A stretch of DNA of 64,000 bases from assembly GCF_013256425.1 (NCBI RefSeq), contig NZ_CP053904.1, positions 62,001-126,000 on the forward strand, read 5' to 3'. A model generated the notes under the pieces. That model had not been told where the DNA came from and ran no database searches. It saw only the letters and a program-made list of their open reading frames with translations. A program made the position numbers and the translations under genes. Numbering within the stretch: the first letter of the stretch is position 1; the number at the start of each line of letters is the position of its first letter. Source of the DNA: Hymenobacter sp. BRD67. GTDB taxonomy: Bacteria; Bacteroidota; Bacteroidia; Cytophagales; Hymenobacteraceae. Shown one piece after another: positions 57,167-64,000 of the stretch.

Positions 57167-58585
57167 CTACAAAATATACTGATTTATATCTCTATTTTTT
57201 ACCATGTCGCGCAGGCGCTCTTCCACGAGCTGCGGCGTGATGGTGAGCTCCGTACCAGCGGGGAGCTTGTCGGGCACGTCGAAGAGCAACTTGTTGAGCA
57301 AGCGGCTCATAACAGTGTGTAGCCGGCGGGCACCGATATTCTCTACTTCGCTGTTGACTTCGAAGGCAATTTCAGCCAGCTTGAGTAATGCCTCATCCTC
57401 AAAGTTGAGCTGCACGTCTTCGGCGGCCAGCAGGGCCTGGTATTGCTTGGTAAGGGCATTCTTAGGGTCTTTGAGAATGCGGTAGAAGTCGTCCCTGGTC
57501 AGGCTTTGAAGCTCGACGCGGATGGGAAAGCGGCCCTGCAGCTCGGGGATAAGGTCGCTGGGCTTGGAAACGTGGAAGGCCCCGGCCGCGATAAACAGGA
57601 TATGGTCGGTATTTACGATGCCGTACTTGGTGTTCACGGCCGAGCCTTCGACGATGGGCAGCAGGTCGCGCTGCACGCCCTGGCGGCTCACGTCGGGGCC
57701 ACCGCTTTTACCGCTGCCGCTGGTAGCTACCTTATCAATCTCATCAATGAAGATGATGCCCGAGTTTTCGGCCTGCCGGATAGCTTCTTCCTTTATTTCG
57801 TCCATATCGACGAGCTTGGCAGCTTCTTCTTCGAGCAGAATTTTGCGGGCTTCGGCCACGGATACCTTGCGCTTACGCGATTTTTTGGGCAGCATATTGC
57901 CCAGCATGTCCTGCAAGCCCGACATCGTAGCCTCGTCCATCATGCCTGGTGCCCCCATAATGCCTACGTTGGGGCCACTTTGCGCCACGCTAATCTCGAT
58001 GCGGCGGTCTTCCAGCTCCCCATTCCGGATTTTCTGGCGGAAGCGCTCGCGGGTACGCTCGTTCAGTTCCTGGTCCGAGTCGGGCAGAGCGCTCGTGGCA
58101 CTGCTTTCGCTGCTGAAGCCCAGTCCAGTGCGACCAGCGGCATCTTTCGGGTAGCCTTTAATGGGCGGAATAAGCGCATCCAGAATAAGGTCTTCGACTG
58201 CCTGGGCAGCCTGGGCTTTCACTTCTTCCTGGCGGCGCTGGCGAAGGCGGCTTACTGCCTGCTCGGCCAGGTCGCGCACCATGCTTTCCACGTCGCGACC
58301 AACGTAGCCGACCTCCGTAAACTTGCTGGCCTCGACTTTCACGAAGGGCGCGTCGGCCAGGAACGCCAGCCGGCGGGCAATCTCGGTTTTGCCCACGCCG
58401 GTAGCCCCAATCATCAGAATGTTGTTGGGGACAATCTCCTTCTGCATCTCGGCTGGGGCGTGCAGGCGGCGCCAGCGGTTGCGAAGCGCAATGGCTACGT
58501 GGCGCTTAGCCTCGTGCTGGCCAATGATGTACTTATCGAGCTCGGCTACAATCTGGGCCGGCGTAAGAAAGGTGGTATCTAGCAT
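57167..58585 (-). CDS. hslU: HslU (ClpY) ATPase subunit of the HslUV protease
   Basis: AAA+ unfoldase that feeds proteins to HslV. 472 residues. FLTPAQIVAELDKYIIGQHE and AKRHVAIALRNRWRR are canonical; Walker A is MIGATGVGKTEIARR, the pore motif region is ASKFTEVGYVGRDVE, Walker B is GIIFIDEIDKVA, and the sensor region is FPIRVELQSL. ATG 58585 (MLDTTFLTP) is the start; fourteen upstream in-frame residues are unconserved. hslV is not in the window. Confidence 0.96.
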   Translation of the reverse strand: MLDTTFLTPAQIVAELDKYIIGQHEAKRHVAIALRNRWRRLHAPAEMQKEIVPNNILMIGATGVGKTEIARRLAFLADAPFVKVEASKFTEVGYVGRDVESMVRDLAEQAVSRLRQRRQEEVKAQAAQAVEDLILDALIPPIKGYPKDAAGRTGLGFSSESSATSALPDSDQELNERTRERFRQKIRNGELEDRRIEISVAQSGPNVGIMGAPGMMDEATMSGLQDMLGNMLPKKSRKRKVSVAEARKILLEEEAAKLVDMDEIKEEAIRQAENSGIIFIDEIDKVATSGSGKSGGPDVSRQGVQRDLLPIVEGSAVNTKYGIVNTDHILFIAAGAFHVSKPSDLIPELQGRFPIRVELQSLTRDDFYRILKDPKNALTKQYQALLAAEDVQLNFEDEALLKLAEIAFEVNSEVENIGARRLHTVMSRLLNKLLFDVPDKLPAGTELTITPQLVEERLRDMVKNRDINQYIL

Positions 58586-58616
58586 TCGGGTAAAAGGGAG
58601 AATGGTAGCGTCAAAA

Positions 58617-58709
58617 AAGCACGTCATGCTGAGCTTGCCGAAGCATCCTGCGCGAATCGTTGAATGATGCGAGCGAGAGATGCTTCGGCAAGCTCAGCAT
58701 GACGTGCTT
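58617..58709. repeat. 31-bp perfect inverted repeat, dispersed type
   Basis: Arms 58617-58647 and 58679-58709 are exact complements (core TCATGCTGAGCTTGCCGAAG) around 31 bases. It lies between porQ and hslU, both leftward. A dispersed element of this type is known from many Bacteroidetes. Confidence 0.88.
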
Positions 58710-58744
58710 ATAAGCAGGAAAAACGTAGTCAGTAGGTAAAATAG

Positions 58745-59773
58745 TTACTCTTTCTTCTTGCTAAAGCTGTCGAAGCGTCGGCTCAGGGTAAAGTAATTGC
58801 TGCTGCCGGCTGCCTGTAGGGTAGCATACGTATAGTCGAGCTGAAACTGCGAAATCTTTACCATAGCTCCGAAGCTGAAGCCGGCCCCGCCGCCCACATT
58901 ATCGAGGCGCAGCTCACGGGCTTGCAGGTGGTTGTAGCCCATGCGCAGGCTCAGGCCCTTGCCCAGCAGCAGCTCGGCCCCCACGGTGAGGTGCCGGGCC
59001 AGGTTGTCGCCAAAATTTTTCTTGGCCCGGACGGTATCGCCGTTGGCATTGGTCGTGCTGCTGTTGGGGTCGAGGTACTGGATATCCCACTGCTGCAAGT
59101 GGTGGGCCGTAAACGTGAAGCGCAGCGGCATGTGCTCGGGCTTGATAGTGGTGCCGAGCTGCACATCGAGCGGCAGCGGCTCGCGGGCGGCTGCAGTATA
59201 GGGCTTCAGCATATATCCCGCGTTCTTCATCACCAGGCCCACCGTAAAGTCCTGCTCATTAGGCTTATAGAGCACGCCCGCATCGCCGGCGAAGCCGACG
59301 GCGCGGTTGCCGGCAATGCCCGACACGACCAGCTTGCCGGTGAGGCCGAAGGTGAATTTGCCCTTGGTATAAGAATCGGCGGCAGCCAGGGCATACTCAT
59401 TCACCGAAAACGTGCTCAGCACATTGCCGGCCGCATCGTAGCTATCAAAGCTGCCGTAGTTGAGATACGTCAGGCCCAGGCCAAAGCGGCCGCTCTTCTG
59501 GGTATTAAAGGCATAAGCCGCGGTGCTCTGCTTAATGTCCGTTACGTAGCTCACGTAGCTGACGGCGGCCGCGTGGTCCATATCGGCATTGAGCAGCGCC
59601 GGGTTGGCAAAAAACTGCGTGGGGTCGCTGCTGCGGGTAGAGGCAGTCATGCCACCCAGGGCCGCTACCTGCGCCGAGGGTGGCAGCTCCAGAAATGGAA
59701 AGGCCGCGCGGCCACCCAGTTGGGCCTGGGCGGCGAAAGGCAGGAGCAGCAAAAAGGCGGAGAGATGCTTCAT
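58745..59773 (-). CDS. porQ: Type IX secretion system protein PorQ
   Basis: 342-residue outer-membrane barrel. Signal MKHLSAFLLLLPFAAQAQ; then the PorQ N-terminal block LGGRAAFPFLELPPSAQVAA followed by LGGMTA and FFANPALLNADMDHAAAVSY. Barrel strands continue to SSNYFTLSRRFDSF. PorQ works with PorU, PorV and PorZ in attaching sorted cargo at the cell surface. It is the only complete T9SS component here; an orphan sorting domain lies at 21.7-22.0 kb. Confidence 0.9.
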   Translation of the reverse strand: MKHLSAFLLLLPFAAQAQLGGRAAFPFLELPPSAQVAALGGMTASTRSSDPTQFFANPALLNADMDHAAAVSYVSYVTDIKQSTAAYAFNTQKSGRFGLGLTYLNYGSFDSYDAAGNVLSTFSVNEYALAAADSYTKGKFTFGLTGKLVVSGIAGNRAVGFAGDAGVLYKPNEQDFTVGLVMKNAGYMLKPYTAAAREPLPLDVQLGTTIKPEHMPLRFTFTAHHLQQWDIQYLDPNSSTTNANGDTVRAKKNFGDNLARHLTVGAELLLGKGLSLRMGYNHLQARELRLDNVGGGAGFSFGAMVKISQFQLDYTYATLQAAGSSNYFTLSRRFDSFSKKKE

Positions 59774-59798
59774 CGTTCTAAAGTAACGAGCACGGCGT

Positions 59799-59857
59799 AA
59801 GCTTTCGCCTGCCGGAAGCTGAAAAATGGTTTTCTCATTTCGGGCAGGCGAAAGTTT
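59799..59857 (-). terminator. Inverted repeat between lon and porQ
   Basis: AAGCTTTCGCCTGCC (59799-59813) and GGCAGGCGAAAGTTT (59843-59857) pair with one mismatch, 11 bases after the corrected lon stop; likely lon terminator. Confidence 0.65.
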
Positions 59858-59867
59858 ACCTCGTACG

Positions 59868-62374
59868 CTATTGTACCTCTACGCTGGGGCCGGCAGGAGC
59901 CGGGGGCTCGTCGCGCACGGGCAGTTTTTGGGGCGGGCCACCAGCTCGGGCAGCAGCGCCACGGCCAGCACGTCGTCGACGCGCTCGGCGTAGTGAATGT
60001 GCACCCCCTTGAGGTAGTCGGCCGTAATTTCCTCCACATCCTTGCGGTTTTTGGGCGAGAGAATAATCAGGTCGATGCCTGCTCGTCGCGCGGCCAGCAG
60101 CTTTTCCTTAATGCCCCCTACCGGCAGTACCCGCCCCCGCAACGTGATTTCGCCGGTCATGGCCATTTTGGGGCGCACTTTGCGCTGGGTGTAGGCTGAG
60201 GCGATACTGGTAAAGATGGCAATGCCCGCGCTGGGGCCGTCTTTCGGAATACCGCCTTCCGGGAAGTGAATATGGAGGTCGTACTGCTCAAACAGGCGGT
60301 AGTCGATACCCAGCTCATCGGCCCGCGAGCGCAGGTAGGAGAGGGCCGTAATGGCCGATTCCTTCATCACGTCGCCCAGCTGGCCCGAGAGCGTCAGCTT
60401 GCCCCGGCCCCGGCTCAGCAGGCTTTCCACAAACAGAATATCGCCGCCCACACTGGTCCAGGCCAGGCCCGTTACCACACCAGCCGTGTCGTGGTCCTGC
60501 TCCTTGTCGCGGTCGAAGCGGGGCGAGCCCAGTATTTTGAGCACATCGCCGGGTTCGAGCTGAGCGGGCAGGGGCTCTTTGCCGGCCTTGCGGCGGGCCA
60601 GGTTGCGGGTAAGGGCTGCCAGCTGGCGCTCGAGGCTGCGCACGCCGCTTTCGCGGGTGTAGTCGTCGGCCACGCGGTGCAGGGCCGGGTCGCTGATTTT
60701 AACCTCGGTTTCGCCCAGGCCGTGCTCGCGCAGCTGCTTGGGCCAGAGGTGTTTTTTGGCAATCTGGACCTTCTCTTCCTGGGTATAGCCGGTCAGGTCG
60801 ATTATCTCCATCCGGTCGCGCAGAGCTGGCTGAATAGTATCGAGCGAGTTGGCAGTAGCGATAAAGAGCACCTTGCTCAGGTCGTACTCTACCTCCAGGT
60901 AATTATCGGTAAAGGTGGAGTTTTGCTCTGGGTCAAGCACTTCGAGCAGGGCGGAGCTGGGGTCGCCGCGGAAGTCGCTGCTTACCTTGTCAATCTCGTC
61001 CAGAATAATAACCGGGTTGCTCACACCGGCCTTCTTAATCTGCGAGATGATGCGGCCCGGCATGGCCCCCACGTAGGTTTTGCGGTGCCCGCGAATCTCG
61101 GCTTCGTCGCGCACGCCGCCCAGGCTCAGGCGCACGTACTTGCGGCCCAGCGCCTGCGCAATGCTGCGGCCCAGTGAAGTTTTCCCCACGCCGGGAGGAC
61201 CGTATAAACACAATATAGGCGCTTTTAAATCTTGCTTCAGCTTGAGCACGGCCAGGTACTCGATAATGCGCTCCTTTACCTTTTCGAGGCCGAAATGGTC
61301 GGCATCGAGGATTTTGCGGGTGCTCTTGAGGTTAAACTTATCCTTGGTAGTTTCGCCCCAGGGCAAATCCAGCAAAAACTCCACGTAGTTGAGCGTGACC
61401 GGGTAGTCGGGCGACATCTGGTTGAGGCGACTCAATTTGCCCAGCTCTTTATCGAAGTGCTTGGCCACGGTTTCGGGCCATTTTTTATCCATGGCGCGGG
61501 CGCGCATGGCGGCCACGTCGCCTTCGGCACTGCCTTCGCCCTGGCCCAGCTCATCTTGCAGGGTTTTGAGCTGTTTGCGCAGAAAATACTCGCGCTGCTC
61601 AGCGTCGATGCCGGTGTGCACCTTGGTGCGGATATCATTCTTGATTTCGAGCAGCTCTACCTGGCGCAGCAGCGCTTCGAGCAGCTGGCGGCCCTGGGCT
61701 TCAGGGTCGGCCAGCTCCAGCAGCAGCTGCTTGGCCGGCAGCTCCAGCTGCACGTTCGATGATAGAAAGTGAATCAGAAAAGCCGGCGACTGAATACCTT
61801 CGAGCATGGTGCGGGCCTCCATCGGAATCTCGGGCGTGAGCTCCAGGACCTTGCTGGCCGCCTCGCGCAGGCTTTGCAGCAGCACCAGCTCGCTGTCGAC
61901 CTCGGCATCGAGGGCCCGCTCGGTGAAATAAGTGACCCGCGCCGTGAGCTGGGGCGTAAAGGTGAGCTGCTCGCCCACCTGAAACCGTACCTGCCCCTGG
62001 ATAATGATGGTAACCGTATCGTCGGGCTGGTCAATAATTTTTAGAATGCGAGCCAGCGTACCTATCGGAAACAGGTCGTCGGTAGTAGGCTCGTCGGCAT
62101 CGGGCTGGCGCTGGGCCACTACGCCCACCAGCTTATCATTTTTGGCCGCCAGCTTGCGCACCAGCCGGATGCTTTTCTTACGCGTGACGGTTACGGGCAG
62201 CACCACGCCGGGAAAGAGCACTGTGTTGCGCACCGGCAGAATAGCCAGCACGCCGGGCGCGTCCGCGCCCGGCATCAGGTGGTCGGGGTCGGCGGCCATA
62301 ATGGCAATGGCTTCGGAAGGTGAATCGGTACCGCCGGCGGCCAGGCGGCCGGGGTGAGTCAAATCAAACGACAT
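59868..62374 (-). CDS. lon: Lon ATP-dependent protease, frame break at the extreme C-terminus
   Basis: About 835 residues. The N-terminal substrate domain begins at [20 protein letters not shown]; Walker A is [16 protein letters not shown], Walker B is [13 protein letters not shown], and the Ser-Lys dyad is in [14 protein letters not shown] and [13 protein letters not shown]. Near 59925-59933 one base seems missing in the T5/G4 run: read as printed the protein ends [12 protein letters not shown], while the corrected frame gives [19 protein letters not shown] and stops at 59868. ATG 62374 ([10 protein letters not shown]) is the start. It degrades misfolded and short-lived proteins in the cytoplasm. 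Confidence 0.96.
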
Positions 62375-62437
62375 AGAAAAGGCTGTTAGCGAATAGCTAT
62401 CAGATACTAGCTGAAGCAAATGGCCGGCTAGCAAGCA

Positions 62438-62534
62438 ATTGGGCGGCTGCCACGGTGGCAGCCAGCTCCCAATCAGCTAAGGTAAGCCCCGGCAGGGCTG
62501 GCACTGGGGCAAGGGCCGTGCCAGCCCTGCGGGG
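62438..62534. repeat. Two GC-rich inverted repeats between lon and the response regulator
   Basis: First: ATTGGG/CCCAAT outer and GGCTGCCA/TGGCAGCC inner arms at 62438-62472. Second: CCCCGGCAGGGCTGGCAC (62487-62504) against GTGCCAGCCCTGCGGGG (62519-62534), nearly perfect. They lie between divergent genes, so they are not simple terminators. Confidence 0.65.
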
Positions 62535-62668
62535 CCGGCCAAAGCGGCACGTGCGGCTCATGCGCAGAAGCGTAGTATTAGTATTATAAAAGTAAAATAT
62601 ATGAAATTGATAAATTTAATTAATGGCTGAGCGCATCGCACTTACGCAAACCTGCCGACCTTCGCGCC

Positions 62669-63363
62669 ATGAGAATTCTGCTGGTGGAAGACGAGGTGGT
62701 CGTCACCTACTTTATTCAGAAAGGCATTGAGGCAGAGGGGTACGACCTGCGGGTGGCCTACGACGGGCTGATGGGCCGGGCCATGTTCGACCAGCACCCC
62801 TACGACGTGGTAATTCTGGACGTGAACCTGCCCGGCATGAACGGCTTCGACCTGTGCCGCTACATCAAGCAGCACTCGCCCCGGCAGCCGGTACTGCTGC
62901 TCACCGCGCTGGATGGGATTCAGGACAAGGAAAATGGCTTCGGGCCGGGGCCGACGACTACCTCGTCAAGCCGTTTGAGTTTCGGGAGCTGCTCTTGCGC
63001 ATCCGGGCGCTGGCGCGGCGCGGGGAAGCCTACGCCGGCCTGCGCCACGTGCTGCGCGTGGCCGACCTGGAGCTGGACATCAATGCCCGCACCGTGCACC
63101 GGGCCGGCCAGCCAATTGAGCTGACCACCCGCGAATACTCGCTGCTGGAATACCTGATGACCAACCAGAACCGTACCGTGAGCCGGGTCGATATTGCCGA
63201 AAAGGTCTGGAACCTGAACTTCGATACCAGCACCAACATCATCGACGTGTACGTAAATTACCTGCGCAATAAGATTGACAAGCCCTTCGGGCAAAAGCTG
63301 CTGCACACGATAGTGGGCACGGGCTATATGATGCGGGGTAAGCAGGTACGCGATGCAGATTAA
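62669..63363 (+). CDS. OmpR/PhoB-family response regulator, one frame break
   Basis: About 231 residues when joined. Receiver domain: ILLVEDEVVVTYFIQKGIE with the acidic pocket, phospho-Asp in VVILDVNLPGMNGFDLCRY, and Lys in DDYLVKPFEFRELLLR. Winged-helix output domain: IELTTREYSLLEYLMTNQNR, then STNIIDVYVNYLRNKID and a terminal TIVGTGYMMR. One base is missing near 62939-62943; the joined sequence reads ENGFRAGADDYLVKPF. It overlaps the histidine kinase start by 11 bases, showing an operon. Confidence 0.95.
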
Positions 63364-64000
63364 ACATAAGCTCCTGCTCTGGTTTGCCGCGCTAGTTATT
63401 GCGCTTTTGCTGGCGCTGGCCGCCTACGTGTACGTGAGCACGGCCCGCTTCCGGGCCCAGACGTTTGCCGAGCGCCTGACCCGCAAAGCGGCCCTTACCC
63501 AGCAGGTGCTGGCGCTGGGCGACTCCGCCGCCGGGGCCATGCTGGCCTCGCTGCCCGAGCAAAGCGAATACGTGTATGCGCCGGGCGGCCAGCGGGTGTA
63601 CTCGGCAGGACTCAACCCGGATTTCCACCCCTCCGCTACGTGGCTGACGCTGGCGCGGGGTCTGGATTCGCTGGCCTTTACCTATCAAAGCCCCGGCCAC
63701 GACGAGCGAAAGGAAGGCATAGCCCTTACCTATAATCGACCGGGTGCCGCTGGCCGTTACGTGGCTGTGGTAACGGCCTACGACCAGCAGGGCTACGACC
63801 AAATGCACCGGCTGCGGCAGGTGCTGGGGCTGGGTATTTTGGGGGCGGTGGCGGTAGTGGGCGCGCTGGGCTGGCTTTTTGCGGTGCGTGCCCTGGCTCC
63901 GCTCACGCTGGTTATCGGCCAGCTGCGCACCTCGCAGGCCGGGGCGGCCGGCTTCCGGCTGCGCCCGGCTAATGCCCGCGACGAAGTAGGCCAGCTGGCG
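63353..64000 (+). CDS. Sensor histidine kinase, N-terminal part (continues beyond the window)
   Basis: 216 visible residues: first membrane helix (LLLWFAALVIALLLALAAYV), a periplasmic sensor loop of about 130 residues, second helix (VLGLGILGAVAVVGALGWLF) and the start of a HAMP domain (AVRALAPLTLVIGQLRT, then RDEVGQLA). The kinase core is off the right edge. Overlap with the response-regulator gene indicates that they form one two-component system. Signal sensed unknown. Confidence 0.92.
   Translation, partial: MQIKHKLLLWFAALVIALLLALAAYVYVSTARFRAQTFAERLTRKAALTQQVLALGDSAAGAMLASLPEQSEYVYAPGGQRVYSAGLNPDFHPSATWLTLARGLDSLAFTYQSPGHDERKEGIALTYNRPGAAGRYVAVVTAYDQQGYDQMHRLRQVLGLGILGAVAVVGALGWLFAVRALAPLTLVIGQLRTSQAGAAGFRLRPANARDEVGQLA

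Noticed and set aside
1..64000. CRISPR arrays, tRNA/rRNA genes, prophage or toxin-antitoxin modules
   Set aside because: No regularly spaced direct repeats, no cloverleaf or rRNA-like segment, and no phage or toxin motif was noticed on either strand.

Overview
The window reads as a chromosomal segment of a GC-rich member of the Bacteroidetes, most like Hymenobacter or a close relative in the Cytophagales. The grounds are three SusC/SusD outer-membrane pairs, a PorQ type IX secretion protein, a T9SS C-terminal sorting domain, a SecA with the Bacteroidetes-type insertion and C-terminus, a BlaI/M56-TonB regulatory pair, TAnnTTTG-like promoter elements, little Shine-Dalgarno signal, and dispersed inverted repeats of a kind seen in Hymenobacter. 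The genus is an inference from gene content and style; no rRNA gene is present.

Layout. 1-8.6 kb: the 5' two thirds of a GH13 lipoprotein, a PAP2 phosphatase, an Ldh-type dehydrogenase, a secreted Tiki/EreA-like protein, BlaI plus M56 peptidase, Ppx/GppA, an rRNA-type methyltransferase and Dps. 8.7-17.4 kb: a GH2 glycosidase, a lipid-anchored PBP2-like transpeptidase, DapF, a GNAT acetyltransferase, and a glycosyltransferase next to UDP-galactopyranose mutase. 17.5-24.6 kb: SecA, an IS630 remnant beside an orphan T9SS sorting domain, DeoC, a SPOR lipoprotein and an M20 amidohydrolase. 24.6-33.6 kb: a beta-barrel protein, Hsp20, HtrA/DegP, two paralogous unknown proteins, an ALDH7-type dehydrogenase, a DUF4252 lipoprotein, a Nudix hydrolase, PlsC and GatC. 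33.6-40.5 kb: a large membrane/TPR protein, a MacB-type ATPase, cob(I)alamin adenosyltransferase, IlvE and RF2 with its programmed frameshift. 40.8-57.0 kb: three tandem SusC/SusD pairs with a decayed SusD tail between the first two. 57.1-64 kb: HslU, PorQ, Lon and an OmpR-type response regulator with the start of its histidine kinase.

Sequence quality decides how this window is read. At least eighteen reading-frame breaks occur in twelve otherwise intact genes, including secA, htrA, lon, the PBP and the susCD genes. All have the same sign, one base missing, and most sit in runs of G or C. This looks like homopolymer under-calling in the assembly, not gene decay. The exception is prfB, which shifts the other way at the canonical CTTTGAC site and is a true programmed frameshift. 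Frame-broken genes are therefore given here as single spanning CDS entries.

How the genes work together: the susCD pairs, PorQ and the sorting-domain relic describe a glycan-importing, T9SS-secreting outer membrane. GH13 and GH2 enzymes lie elsewhere in the window, not inside the susCD loci. HtrA, Hsp20, HslU, Lon and Dps form a scattered protein-quality and stress set. The glycosyltransferase and Glf suggest a galactofuranose-containing surface glycan. I did not find CRISPR arrays, tRNA or rRNA genes, a prophage, or a convincing new multi-gene defence system.
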